A stretch of 64,000 nt of DNA from Gordonia prachuapensis (GCF_036350515.1 NZ_JAZDUE010000001.1:434001-498000); one strand, 5' to 3'; counted from the stretch's first letter, positions 33,226-42,307 are shown. Notes: generated by a model not told the origin, from the letters alone. Numbers and translations: made by a program.

Positions 33226-33599
33226 TCCTCGTCGATACCTCCGTGTGGATCGATCACCTGCACTCCACCGAGTCGCACCTGGTCGACCTGCTCGGCATGG
33301 ATGAGGTCGGTTGCCATCCGCTGGTCATCGAAGAGCTGGCACTGGGTTCGATCAAGGACCGCGCTACCGTGCTCGATCTCCTCGGCAGCCTGCGGGGGTT
33401 CCCGAACGTCGGCCATGAGGAACTCTTGCTGATGGTCGACCGCGGACACTTGTGGGGTCGTGGCCTGAGTGCTGTCGATGCACATCTGATGGCTGCCGTT
33501 CTCATCGAGGGCGGCCAGATGTGGACTCGCGACAAACGCCTCCGCGCTGCCTGCACGGACCACGGCGTGCCCCTGTTCGATGACGCGGCGCGTCGGTGA
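33222..33599 (+). CDS. vapC: VapC toxin, PIN-domain ribonuclease
   Basis: 125 residues, complete PIN domain. Acidic active-site residues appear in MILVDTSVWIDHL (Asp), VIEELALGS (Glu), SAVDAHLMAA (Asp) and WTRDKRLRAAC (Asp). VapC toxins cut RNA, often initiator tRNA or 23S rRNA, when the labile VapB is lost. Length, start and the GTGA overlap with vapB are normal. Unlike the relics at 26-27.3 kb, this pair looks functional. Confidence 0.92.
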   Translation: MILVDTSVWIDHLHSTESHLVDLLGMDEVGCHPLVIEELALGSIKDRATVLDLLGSLRGFPNVGHEELLLMVDRGHLWGRGLSAVDAHLMAAVLIEGGQMWTRDKRLRAACTDHGVPLFDDAARR

Positions 33600-33763
33600 C
33601 ATCGCGTCACGACGGCGCTTCTGGTGATTGTTTCCCGCACCCCGATACGCCCCGACAGGCGGCCCCGGCGAAGGTCCTCCGCAGGGCGGTTCATTCACAC
33701 TTCGGTACGGTTGATCGGAGTACGAAGCATGAACCGCGCACGAATCCGAGCGAAAGGACATGC

Positions 33764-35029
33764 ATGACCGCGCCTGCGACGACACCGAAGGACGCGCCTG
33801 CGAGGACGCCGAAGGACCCCTCGAAGGGGTACGTGGCACTGCTGGGTTGGAGTCTGGGGGCCATCGAGGCCCTCGACCGATTCGACCGCCGATATGTGGT
33901 GGTGGCCCCCGAATGGGCCGAAGAGTATTGCGCCGAGCACGACATCCCCTACCTGTCGTGGAACTTCGAGCGACTCAACGACCGCTCGATGGAGATCGCC
34001 GAGACGCTGCAGGACATGGGCGTCGACGTCGCGATCCCGCTGTTCGAGGAAACCGTGGAGTGGGCCGGGGCGATCAACTCGGTCCTGATGGACAAGCCGC
34101 GCCTGTTCGGTCAGGCGATGCTCCTGCGCGACAAGGCGCTGATGAAGCGTCGCGCGCAGCTCGGCGGGATCCGGGTGGGGATCTTCGAGGAGGCACACGA
34201 CCGCGACGACGTCGTCCGTTTCCTGCGTCGCGTCAACCAGACGCTCCTCAAGCTCGACGGCGACCCCAATGACCCCATCCACCTGAAGGCCTTCGACAAG
34301 GCCGGCTGCCTCGGGCACCGGGTGATCCGGACGCCCGACGAGGTGGACACCATCCCCGAAGAAGAGTTCCCGGTGCTGATGGAATCGCACCTCGACGGCT
34401 GGGAGTTCGCGGTCGAGGCGTGGATTCACAACGGAAAGATCAAGTTCCTCAACATCTCCGAATACGTGACGCTCGGGTACTCGGTGTTCGTTCCGGCGAC
34501 CCCCGAGCTGGAGAAGTACCGTCCGGCGATCACGGCGCAGATCGAGAAGCTGATCAAGACCTTCGACATCGACTTCGGGTTCGTACACCCCGAGTACTTC
34601 GTCACCAACGACGGCGAGATGTACTTCGGTGAGGTCGCCTACCGGCCGCCGGGCTTCAAGGTGTTCGAGTTGCTCGAGCGCGCCTACGGTTTCAACGCCT
34701 ACCAGGCGCTGGTGCTCTCGTTCGATCCGAAGACCACCGAGGAGGAGATCGACGCGTTCTTCCCGCGCGAGGTGGTCGACGCGAGCGGTGTCGCCGGCTG
34801 CTTCGGCGTGTATCCGCGTCGTCGTGTGGTCTCTCATCTCGAGGTCCCCGAAGAGACGGCGGACGACGACTACTACGAGACCAACGACCTCTCCGAACCC
34901 CTGGAGGAGACCGTCACCAAACGCACCGCGTTCGGAACCCACTGGGGTCTGCTGTACTTCTTCGGAGAGGACCCCTACCGGATGCGCGATCTGCTCAAAC
35001 GGCAGGAAGAGCTCGATTTCTACGTCTGA
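33764..35029 (+). CDS. ATP-grasp domain protein
   Basis: 421 residues. After a short Pro/Lys-rich leader comes a pre-ATP-grasp Rossmann part (YVALLGWSLGAIEAL; DMGVDVAIPLFEETVEW), then the ATP-grasp core: PRLFGQAMLLRDKALMKRRA, IHLKAFDKAG with the ATP-contacting Lys, FPVLMESHLDGWEFAVEAWI and DGEMYFGEVAYRPPGFKV. The catalytic end reads E-V-A-Y-R-P-P-G in place of the more usual E-x-N-x-R. ATP-grasp enzymes join a carboxylate to an amine or thiol via an acyl phosphate. AAAGGA precedes ATG 33764. The gene 76 bases downstream (35106) is its likely partner. Substrate unknown. Confidence 0.85.
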   Translation: MTAPATTPKDAPARTPKDPSKGYVALLGWSLGAIEALDRFDRRYVVVAPEWAEEYCAEHDIPYLSWNFERLNDRSMEIAETLQDMGVDVAIPLFEETVEWAGAINSVLMDKPRLFGQAMLLRDKALMKRRAQLGGIRVGIFEEAHDRDDVVRFLRRVNQTLLKLDGDPNDPIHLKAFDKAGCLGHRVIRTPDEVDTIPEEEFPVLMESHLDGWEFAVEAWIHNGKIKFLNISEYVTLGYSVFVPATPELEKYRPAITAQIEKLIKTFDIDFGFVHPEYFVTNDGEMYFGEVAYRPPGFKVFELLERAYGFNAYQALVLSFDPKTTEEEIDAFFPREVVDASGVAGCFGVYPRRRVVSHLEVPEETADDDYYETNDLSEPLEETVTKRTAFGTHWGLLYFFGEDPYRMRDLLKRQEELDFYV

Positions 35030-35105
35030 GATTCCGCTGTCTGGGACGGCGCTGCGCGGCGACGACCGGCCGCGTGACGCGGATCGTGAGAACAAAAGGG
35101 TGCCC

Positions 35106-37142
35106 GTGCCATCAATCGACCACACCGACACCGGCCGTGCCCAGGACTCCCGCCTGGCCGCGAGGATCGATCAGCTCGACCACGCCATCACGGCGATGGC
35201 CGAGGCCCCGGACTTCGCCAAGCCGGGCAAGCTGCGTCGCGTGCTGGATTCGTTGCGGCGGGTGCTGACCCAGGAGGGCGGCTGCGGGGCGGTCCGGGAC
35301 AGAGCCGCCGTGCTGGAGCGCGCGGGTGTCTTCGCCGGCTCGGACTGGGATCAGCCGGCGATCCTGGTGCCGTCGCTCGCCGGTCCGAGTCTGCACAGCG
35401 CGCAGACCGACACGGTGATCCTGGAGTCGACGAGTGAGCTGCGACTGGTCGCGATCGCGGCGGGCGATTACGAGCACCCGGACCTGACCGCCGACGACGC
35501 GCGGCGGTTCCTGTCCCAGGTGCTCGCATTGAACCTCGATCTGTTGCTGGCCGCGCCGTCGGAGACCGAACGGACACGTCAGGGCGGTGCCGGGCGGGTG
35601 GCCCGGGCGGTGTTCGCCTACGTGCTCGACGAGATCGGGTACGACAGTGTCCTCGACGAGCTCGTCGAGGAGATCTGGCGAATCCTGCGTCAGCGGCCCA
35701 TCCAGGTCGATCACGTGAAGGCGATGGTGACGCGGATGGCAATCCATCGCAGCGACCCCGACGTCGATCTCGGCACGGCCGCACAGGGGCTCGACCGATT
35801 GACCACCGCGCTGTTCGGCCCCACCGAGGCCTGCCGGGAAGACCCCGGTGTCGACGTCTACCTGTCGCGACTGTCCGCGATGGATGCCGAGGGGCTGGAG
35901 TTCGAGGCGCGCGGGTTCGCGCGGGCCATGCACGACACCGGTCTGGTGTCCGGCTATCACGCGGTCCTCGTCCGGTTCCTGGTGGATGACAACGTGTATC
36001 TGCTGCCGGAGGCGCTGGGCCTGTCGGAGGTGGGGCGCAACTGCCTGTTGCGCTACTCGGATCTGGTGCACGAGCTGATCGTCCGCACGGTGCACCCGCA
36101 ACATGCGCAATGTCTCTACGGTTTGGCGTTGCTGCTCGATCGCGGCATCCTGCACCAGCCGCCCGTCGTCCCGTCGCTGTGGCGTCAGGTGGCGCTGCGA
36201 CTTTCACCGGACGTGCGGGAACGGTTGGCGTCGGCGTTCGGCCCCGCGACCGAACCCGAGGCGCTGCTGCTCGGTGGCCTGCTGTCGATGCTGGGCCAAC
36301 CGCTGGGTGTCGGGCAGGGAGACAATCCGACCTGCCAGTCGGCGCGGGCGTTGTCGATGTGGGCGTACAACGACCCCGACTATCTGCTTCAGGTCGTCGC
36401 CTGGGCGGCCCGCGACGACGAGGTGGTCGCGCATTTCGAAGGGCAGGCGATCTCGTCGACCGAAAGCGTCGGTGGCGTCGCCACCGCCGACCCGATCGAC
36501 CTGGATCCCGTGTCGCTCCTCGTGGTTCCACATCTGGACCGGATCTACGCCGAGATGGTCCGGCGCTGCGCCGACCGTCCGGGTGACCCGCACCGATGGG
36601 TGAATCCCGAGTTCCACGGCTGGTGGTCGGCGCGAGGGTTCCGCATCAACGTGGACGTCGCCACCGGGGACATCATCGACCTCGACGACTTCGTCCGCCA
36701 GTTCTATGCGGCCTATCATCCGGCCTTCAACGGCAATCAGCCGCTGATCCACCCGCAACCGGCGGGCATCGCCTTCACCGACAGCGCGGCGCGCTACGTC
36801 GGCTGGCATGCGATCACCATCCTGCGGGTCGCGACCGACCCGGCGGGCGACATCCGCGTCTACTTCTTCAATCCGAACAACGACAGCGGGCAGGACTGGG
36901 GCGACGGCGTCGTGGTCGGCACGGCCGGCAACGGCGAGCGCCCCGGCGAGGGATCGCTGCCGTTCGCCCAGTTCGCGTCGCGCCTCTACATCTTCCATGC
37001 CGACCCGCTCGAGGACGGCGCCACCGACGACGTGCCGGCCGAGGATGTCGCGGAGGTCGTCGGCTACGTCGAGCGCAGCTGGGGTGCCGACCGCACGATC
37101 CGGCCGAACGCATCTGCCGACGGGCAGGTGGAGCGGATCTGA
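35106..37142 (+). CDS. Large protein with possible Cys-His-Asn hydrolase triad
   Basis: 678 residues; no known family recognised. The first 380 residues are mostly helical and Leu-rich (KLRRVLDSLRRVL; LSQVLALNLDLLLA; VHELIVRTVHPQHAQCLYGLALLL). After residue 400 a possible thiol-hydrolase core appears: GQGDNPTCQSARALSMWA puts Cys410 at the start of a helix, GWHAITILRV places His568 on a strand, and VYFFNPNNDSGQDWG places Asn589 on the next strand. That order fits papain-like or transglutaminase-like enzymes. GTG 35106 follows AAAAGGGTG. Probably co-transcribed with the ATP-grasp gene. Function is inference only. Confidence 0.7.
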   Translation: MPSIDHTDTGRAQDSRLAARIDQLDHAITAMAEAPDFAKPGKLRRVLDSLRRVLTQEGGCGAVRDRAAVLERAGVFAGSDWDQPAILVPSLAGPSLHSAQTDTVILESTSELRLVAIAAGDYEHPDLTADDARRFLSQVLALNLDLLLAAPSETERTRQGGAGRVARAVFAYVLDEIGYDSVLDELVEEIWRILRQRPIQVDHVKAMVTRMAIHRSDPDVDLGTAAQGLDRLTTALFGPTEACREDPGVDVYLSRLSAMDAEGLEFEARGFARAMHDTGLVSGYHAVLVRFLVDDNVYLLPEALGLSEVGRNCLLRYSDLVHELIVRTVHPQHAQCLYGLALLLDRGILHQPPVVPSLWRQVALRLSPDVRERLASAFGPATEPEALLLGGLLSMLGQPLGVGQGDNPTCQSARALSMWAYNDPDYLLQVVAWAARDDEVVAHFEGQAISSTESVGGVATADPIDLDPVSLLVVPHLDRIYAEMVRRCADRPGDPHRWVNPEFHGWWSARGFRINVDVATGDIIDLDDFVRQFYAAYHPAFNGNQPLIHPQPAGIAFTDSAARYVGWHAITILRVATDPAGDIRVYFFNPNNDSGQDWGDGVVVGTAGNGERPGEGSLPFAQFASRLYIFHADPLEDGATDDVPAEDVAEVVGYVERSWGADRTIRPNASADGQVERI

Positions 37143-37220
37143 GTCCGGCGGGCCGACCATCGAGCTGACGCCTTCGGTCGGCGCGGTGGTTCGGACTCGG
37201 GCTTCGGTACGGTTGCCTCG

Positions 37221-38306
37221 ATGCATGCGTTGTGGGAGCGGTTCCGTGCCCGCCTGCCGCGGCGGGTGCGTTCCGCGCTCGATCTCGCCGTCGCGACCTT
37301 CAAGGACTCCGGCGACGACCGCATCACCGGGCTGGCCAGCGAGATCGCGTTCTGGGTGCTGCTGAGCCTGCCCGCGGTGACCATCGCGATGGTGTCGCTG
37401 GCGGGGCTGCTCGATCCGGTCCTGGGGTCCGACGCCCGCGCCCAGCTCATCGAGCGGATCGAGGAGATCGCCGGTCAGGTGTTCCGGCAGCAGACCGTCG
37501 ACGACGTCATCGCGGCAATGCTCGATCAGCTGCTGATCCAGGGCTCGCCGTCGGTGTTCTCGATCTCGTTCCTGATCGCGGTGTTCACCGCCAGCCGGAT
37601 TCTGCGCGTCGTGGTCCTCGCGGTGACCATCGCCTACGACCTGGACGACGAACGTCCCACCTGGATGGCCCGGGTGCTGGGGTTGGTGTTCTCCGTGATC
37701 GGCCTGGTCATAGGCGTGGTGTTGGTGCCGCTGGTGGTCGCCGGTCCGCAGCTGGGCTTCATCGTCGAACGGCGCTGGGGGCTCGAGGGTCTGATGTTGG
37801 GCGAGACGTGGACCGTGGCGTACTGGCCGGTGGCGGTCGTGGTTCTCACCCTGGTGGTGGCTACGCTCTTCCACTGGGCGACACCGCGTCGGACACCGTT
37901 TCATCGGGATCTGCCCGGTGCGCTGCTGGCCACGGTCGGCGGGCTGGCGGTGAGCGCCGGTCTGCGCCTCTACACCGGTAACGCCTTCGGCGGGGACGCG
38001 GTGTATGCCCCGCTCGCGGCACCGTTGGCCATCCTCGTCTGGGTGTGGCTGGTGGCGATCGTGCTGCTGTTCGGTGCCGAACTCAACGCCGAGATCGAGA
38101 AAGCGCATCCGGCCAACGGTTGGCCGCCGCCGCGTCGACGGTCACCGGTCGAGCTCGGCACCAGTGGGCTCGCTCGCGTCCGCCGGATCGCACGGCGACG
38201 TCAGCTCAGAACACAGTTCGTCCCCCGGGTTTCGCCAGACTCTCCTCGAGTTCCAGAGAGGAGTTGCGAAGTCCCGGGGGACGAACGGCTCAGAGATCAG
38301 AAGTGA
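37221..38306 (+). CDS. YihY/virulence factor BrkB family membrane protein
   Basis: 361 residues. The typical signature GLASEIAFWVLLSLPAVTIAMVSLAGLL is the first membrane segment; five more follow, including SISFLIAVFTASRILRVVVLAVTIAYDL and LAAPLAILVWVWLVAIVLLFGAELNAEIEKA, the conserved C-terminal block with GAELNAE. The cytoplasmic tail of about 65 residues is Arg/Pro-rich and unusual. A near-perfect hairpin (38216-38286) lies inside its last 30 codons, so the tail may be partly derived from a repeat or terminator. Function unknown; BrkB-like proteins are not RNase BN despite old names. Confidence 0.9.
   Translation: MHALWERFRARLPRRVRSALDLAVATFKDSGDDRITGLASEIAFWVLLSLPAVTIAMVSLAGLLDPVLGSDARAQLIERIEEIAGQVFRQQTVDDVIAAMLDQLLIQGSPSVFSISFLIAVFTASRILRVVVLAVTIAYDLDDERPTWMARVLGLVFSVIGLVIGVVLVPLVVAGPQLGFIVERRWGLEGLMLGETWTVAYWPVAVVVLTLVVATLFHWATPRRTPFHRDLPGALLATVGGLAVSAGLRLYTGNAFGGDAVYAPLAAPLAILVWVWLVAIVLLFGAELNAEIEKAHPANGWPPPRRRSPVELGTSGLARVRRIARRRQLRTQFVPRVSPDSPRVPERSCEVPGDERLRDQK
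38216..38286. terminator. Long hairpin at the yihY/FNT convergence
   Basis: Arms GTTCGTCCCCCGGGTTTCGC and GCGAAGTCCCGGGGGACGAAC pair over 14 perfect bases, then a small mismatch, then five more, with a 30-base loop. It lies between convergent genes and so likely ends transcripts from both, although it is inside the yihY reading frame, 20 bases before the stop codon. Confidence 0.7.
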
Positions 38307-38309
38307 AGA

Positions 38310-39206
38310 TCAGGAATCGGCGACGACGGCGCGTTCCTTGGCGTCGGCCTTCTTCTCCGCGATCTCCTCCTGTACGTCGATCTCGGTGGTGCCCTCCGGG
38401 AGCCGTCGGGACGGCCCGGTGCGGTAGTGCGTCGCGTAGAGCATGACGCCGACGAAGGTGAGTCCGCCGACCAGGTTGCCCACCACGGTGGGGATCTCGT
38501 TCCACACCAGGTAGTCGGCGATCGAGAAGTCGCCGCCGAGCATCAGGCCGGAGGGGAACAGGAACATGTTGACGATCGAGTGCTCGAAGCCCATGTAGAA
38601 GAACAGCATGATCGGCATCCACATGCCGATGACCTTGCCGGGCACCGATGTCGACATCATCGCGGCGACCACACCGGTGGAGACCATCCAGTTGCACAGC
38701 ACGCCGCGGATGAACAGGGTCAGCATTCCGGCGGCACCGTGTTCGGCGTATCCGACGGTGCGTGAATGGCCGATCTCACCCAGCTGCTGTCCGACCGCGT
38801 CGGGGTCCACACTGAAGCCGTACGTGGCGATGATCGCCATGAACAACGCGACGGTGATCGCGCCGAGGAAGTTGCCCACGAACACCAGGCCCCAGTTGCG
38901 CAGCATGCTCTTGACGGTCACGCCTCGACGTTTGTCCAGCAGCGCGAGGGGTACGAGGGTGAACACGCCGGTCAGCAGGTCGAAGCCCATCAGGTACAGC
39001 AGACAGAAGCCGACCGGGAACAGCACTGCTCCGAGCAGCGGCTCGCCCGTCCGTACCGTGATCGTGACCGCGAACGCCGCGGCGAGGGCGAGGATCGCGC
39101 CCGCCATGTAGGCGCGGATCAGGGTGTCCCGGGTGGACAGGAATGTCTTTGCCTCGCCGGCATCGACCATCTGTTTGGCGAATTCGGCGGGCTTCACATA
39201 CGACAT
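38310..39206 (-). CDS. Formate/nitrite transporter family channel
   Basis: 298 residues with six membrane helices. Signature blocks are AGAILALAAAFAVTITV, VFVGNFLGAITVALFMA, IRGVLCNWMVSTGV and MGFEHSIVNMFLFPSGLMLGG, where the FEHSIVNM segment holds the central pore His of FNT channels. Members conduct formate, nitrite or hydrosulfide; the sequence does not settle which. A cytoplasmic tail rich in Glu/Lys follows. ATG at 39206 has GAGGAG seven bases upstream. No nitrite reductase or formate dehydrogenase gene adjoins it. Confidence 0.92.
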   Translation of the reverse strand: MSYVKPAEFAKQMVDAGEAKTFLSTRDTLIRAYMAGAILALAAAFAVTITVRTGEPLLGAVLFPVGFCLLYLMGFDLLTGVFTLVPLALLDKRRGVTVKSMLRNWGLVFVGNFLGAITVALFMAIIATYGFSVDPDAVGQQLGEIGHSRTVGYAEHGAAGMLTLFIRGVLCNWMVSTGVVAAMMSTSVPGKVIGMWMPIMLFFYMGFEHSIVNMFLFPSGLMLGGDFSIADYLVWNEIPTVVGNLVGGLTFVGVMLYATHYRTGPSRRLPEGTTEIDVQEEIAEKKADAKERAVVADS

Positions 39207-39397
39207 GCGAGCTCCTCAGGTAGACAGTGAACGCCCGTCAGTCAATCGAGCCGGAATGTCGTTTTTGTGTCATGGCGACGAAACGGTGTTACATCCTCCT
39301 CACGATGGCCCCAGACGCGTGTGATGTTGCGTGGCTGGGGGAAGTGGCACTGTGACGTGGCGCACGAAAGTGGGTCCACGCCGGGGGATCTCGTCGG

Positions 39398-39751
39398 TCA
39401 CCAGATGACGGCGATCCCCGCTGCCGTCAGCGACAGCACGCCGGCCGCGACGAACATGGCCCGGGGCACAGACTCGCCCGTCTTGCGTTGTCGCGCGCTA
39501 CCCATCCCCAGTACACCGCCCAGGACGAGCAGGATGACCAGCTTCACGGCGATCTTCGGGTAGTTGAGGTCGATGCCGGCAGGCCACGGCGCGGCGAGGG
39601 CCAGACCGGTGAGCAGGGAGAGGAGCAGGCCATAGTCCATCAGCCGGGTGAAACGGAACCGGCGCGCGGCCGCTTCGGCGGCCCACGCGCCGAACGTCAC
39701 CGCGAAGCCGACGATGTGCAGCAGGACGACGACGTTGCGTAGTAGTTCCAC
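39398..39751 (-). CDS. Small four-helix membrane protein
   Basis: 117 residues with four hydrophobic segments: LLRNVVVLLHIVGFAVTFGAWAAE, LMDYGLLLSLLTGLALA, AVKLVILLVLGGVLGM and AMFVAAGVLSLTAAGIAVIW. The pattern of LHxxGF-xxxxG-xW in the first helix and a Lys in the third recalls small putative membrane proteins conserved in Mycobacteriales; no function is known. GTG at 39751 is the start. It lies 60 bases upstream of, and in the same direction as nothing closely coupled, between FNT and the lipid kinase gene. Confidence 0.7.
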   Translation of the reverse strand: MELLRNVVVLLHIVGFAVTFGAWAAEAAARRFRFTRLMDYGLLLSLLTGLALAAPWPAGIDLNYPKIAVKLVILLVLGGVLGMGSARQRKTGESVPRAMFVAAGVLSLTAAGIAVIW

Positions 39752-39811
39752 GCGACCAGATTATCGGACACGGGCAGTGTCCACTACGGACTCGTCAATG
39801 GACTCGAGATG

Positions 39812-41188
39812 CTACAGGTGGGGCTCGTGACCTGCTGCGACATCGATCAGCGCACGCACATTGACATCGCGGGCCTCGCGCCGCGCGGCGGCTGTCCGGT
39901 TGTCGGAGGGCACGAGCAGACGCAGACCGCGGGGGTGGCTGCGCAAGGTCAACGGCGTGGTCAGATCCATGGACTCACCATCGATGCCGACGGCCGCGTG
40001 GCCGCCGCGGGAATCGATCACCACCGACTCGGCGGTGAACTCGTGCCAGAACGGGCTGGTCTTGCGGAGCCCGAACGCCGAGCGCGCCATCAGCCGCGCA
40101 GCCTCGGCGGCCGTGGAGGTGGACACCGCGATCACCCCGAGCGTGCCGGTGTCCATCCGCCGACGCGTGGCGGCGTCCAGCGATGTCGCGGTGACGTAGG
40201 GGTTGTTCGACACGAGGATCATGAACGCACCGTCGACCTCGCGGCCCGACGGTGCGGTGAACTGCAGATCGAAGGGCTGCGCGGTCGGACCCAGCAGGTC
40301 GGGCAACAGCATCGCCGCGGTCTGGGCCTTCTCGTCGCGGTAGGACTCCTCGGCCACGATGGTCGCGTAGACACCGAGCGAGACGTTGTTGACGAAGAGG
40401 CGCCCGTTGACGGTCGCATAATCCACCCGGCGCTCCACGGCGTCACGAAACGCCCGCAGGGTGGTGCGAGGGTCGGCGCGGTCGAGTCCGAGATCGAGCG
40501 CGAAATGGTTGCGCGTCCCCGCGCTGACGCAGACGAACGGCAGATCGTGCTCCACCGCGACGGAGGCGACGAGGGCCTGCGAACCGTCCCCGCCGGCCAT
40601 CCCCAGGCAGTCGGCCCCGGAGGCCACCGCGTCCCGTGCGATCTGTTCGAGATCATCGCCCGGCTCGAGGACCACCGTCTCGACACCCAGTTCGGCTGCG
40701 GCCTCGCGGATCCCGTATCGCTGCACCTTCCCGCCGCCGGAGCGTGGATTGCAGATCAGTACCGGCTTGGCGGGTGGTCGGGACTCGCGTCGACGATCCA
40801 ATGCGTGCAGGTCCGGGACGAGCGCGTACCTGGCGCACGCGATCGATACACCGAGTACCAGGACCGTGACCGTCAGCCGAACGACGATCGCATCGAACGC
40901 GAGCAGCGCGTGACCCATCGCCCACGTGACGACCACGAGACCCGCGGCGATGGCCATCGCGCCCCAGATGCGTCGGCGATCGCGCTCGGTCACCACCCAC
41001 CATGCGCCGGCGACCGCGGTGAGTAGGCCGGCCACGCCGATCGCGACGGACGCGACGCTGTGTACGACGAAGCCCACTGTCAGTGCCAGGAAGACGCCGA
41101 GACCGATCAGAGAGATGATCGCTCCGACGCGGCGTCGAGGTCCCGGTCTGCCGACTGCGTCGGGGTGGTCGGTGGTGGAACGGCCCAT
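39812..41188 (-). CDS. Membrane-anchored diacylglycerol/lipid kinase family protein
   Basis: 458 residues. The first 140 hold four membrane helices (VGAIISLIGLGVFLALTVGF; AIGVAGLLTAVAGAWWVV; IWGAMAIAAGLVVVTWAMG; LTVTVLVLGVSIACARYAL), then a DAGK catalytic domain: LICNPRSGGGKVQRYG binds the phosphates, MAGGDGSQALVASV is the GGDGS motif, and VSAGTRNHFALDLGLD the G-T-x-N-x-F signature. The usual role is phosphorylation of diacylglycerol, sphingoid or polyprenyl-like lipids. The added N-terminal membrane module is less common. ATG 41188 is preceded by GGTGA. Confidence 0.88.
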   Translation of the reverse strand: MGRSTTDHPDAVGRPGPRRRVGAIISLIGLGVFLALTVGFVVHSVASVAIGVAGLLTAVAGAWWVVTERDRRRIWGAMAIAAGLVVVTWAMGHALLAFDAIVVRLTVTVLVLGVSIACARYALVPDLHALDRRRESRPPAKPVLICNPRSGGGKVQRYGIREAAAELGVETVVLEPGDDLEQIARDAVASGADCLGMAGGDGSQALVASVAVEHDLPFVCVSAGTRNHFALDLGLDRADPRTTLRAFRDAVERRVDYATVNGRLFVNNVSLGVYATIVAEESYRDEKAQTAAMLLPDLLGPTAQPFDLQFTAPSGREVDGAFMILVSNNPYVTATSLDAATRRRMDTGTLGVIAVSTSTAAEAARLMARSAFGLRKTSPFWHEFTAESVVIDSRGGHAAVGIDGESMDLTTPLTLRSHPRGLRLLVPSDNRTAAARREARDVNVRALIDVAAGHEPHL

Positions 41189-41199
41189 TGCGTCACCGC

Positions 41200-41727
41200 T
41201 CAGCGAGGGGTGAGGCGGAACGACCGCGCGCCGACCCCGTACAGGCGATGCAGGTCGTCGGCGTCGGGTGTTCCGTCCGGGTGGATCGTGACGTTGTTCA
41301 TCTTCGCGAATTGCGGCTGGTCGCGACAGATCTCGCCGTAGTGGGCGACGACGTCGGCTTCGTCCGTGAATGCCTCGACGTCGGCGGTGTGCCGGTGACG
41401 TCGCAGCCTGATCTCGATCGGGGTGCCCGTCACCAGGTTTCTGCGCCACGGGAAGTGGGTTCCGATCAGCAATGTGTCGCCGACACGGCTGTAGGCCACC
41501 GGGAGGGTGTAGCGCCGGCCCGTCGTGCGGCCCATGACGTAGAGGGTGAGTAACCGGCCGCTGACGAGTGTGTGCAGACCCGGGGTGGCCAGCACGCCTC
41601 GGACGAGCCGATTGGCGGCGTCCTGATACTTCATCTTCTGCGGCGCATCCGGACTCGTCACGACAGTCAGGGTACCCATCGGCGATGCGCCCGCGACCGA
41701 TCCGCGCGCTGCTCGTGTGGCAGACAT
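41200..41727 (-). CDS. Deazaflavin (F420)-dependent nitroreductase family protein
   Basis: Up to 175 residues. The Ddn/DUF385 split-barrel signature reads LLTLYVMGRTTGRRYTLPVAYSRVGDTLLIGTHF, in which the G-R-x-T/S-G and Y-x-x-x-x-x-L-L-I-G segments bind F420; WRRNLVTGTPIEIRL follows as in most members. These enzymes reduce quinones or nitroaromatics with F420H2. The start may be 41679 rather than 41727. Its stop lies 11 bases from the lipid kinase start, in the same direction, so the two are probably one operon. Confidence 0.82.
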   Translation of the reverse strand: MSATRAARGSVAGASPMGTLTVVTSPDAPQKMKYQDAANRLVRGVLATPGLHTLVSGRLLTLYVMGRTTGRRYTLPVAYSRVGDTLLIGTHFPWRRNLVTGTPIEIRLRRHRHTADVEAFTDEADVVAHYGEICRDQPQFAKMNNVTIHPDGTPDADDLHRLYGVGARSFRLTPR

Positions 41728-41777
41728 CGTCCGCTCGACGCAAGGTGGAAGGACCTGAACCCGAACGAGGAGAGCAC

Positions 41778-42230
41778 ATGACCGCTCCGATCATGCCCAA
41801 GTCCGACGCCGCCGACCTGATCGTCGCTGCGCGAATCCGGCAGGGCCTCAAGTGGTCCGACATCGCCGAACGCATCGGCGCACCCGTCGTGTGGACCGTC
41901 GCCGCGTTGCTCGGCAAGCATCCGGTGCCTGCGGACAAGGCCACCATGGTCGTCGAGATGCTCGGTCTGGGTGAGGGCGTCACCGAAAGCCTCATACAGC
42001 AGCCCACGCGGGTGGCCGACGACGCGGCGGCCACCGATCCCACGATCTATCGGTTCCACGAGGCTCTTGCGGTGTACGGGCCGGCGCTCAAGGAGTTGAT
42101 CCACGAGGAGTTCGGCGACGGCATCATGAGCGCCATCAACTTCAAGGTCGATGTGTCCCGCCGCCCCGATCCCGACGGTGACCGGGTGGTGGTGACCTTC
42201 GACGGAAAGTTCCTCGACTATCGGTGGTGA
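41778..42230 (+). CDS. cynS: Cyanate hydratase (cyanase)
   Basis: 150 residues of normal length. The N-terminal helix-turn-helix-like domain is AARIRQGLKWSDIAERIGAPVVWTVAALLGKHPV; the catalytic C-terminus has DPTIYRFHEALAVYGPALKELIHEEFGDGIMSAINF, with the Arg and Glu of YRFHE and the Ser of MSAINF as the conserved triad. It converts cyanate and bicarbonate to ammonia and carbon dioxide as a decamer. GAGGAGAG precedes the ATG. No carbonic anhydrase or cyanate transporter is adjacent. Confidence 0.96.
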   Translation: MTAPIMPKSDAADLIVAARIRQGLKWSDIAERIGAPVVWTVAALLGKHPVPADKATMVVEMLGLGEGVTESLIQQPTRVADDAAATDPTIYRFHEALAVYGPALKELIHEEFGDGIMSAINFKVDVSRRPDPDGDRVVVTFDGKFLDYRW

Positions 42231-42307
42231 TGTCGATTTCGCGGATCGTCGATCGTCTTGATGGTGTGGCTCCCACCACGGGGAGACACTGAGACGAGGA
42301 GGACATC

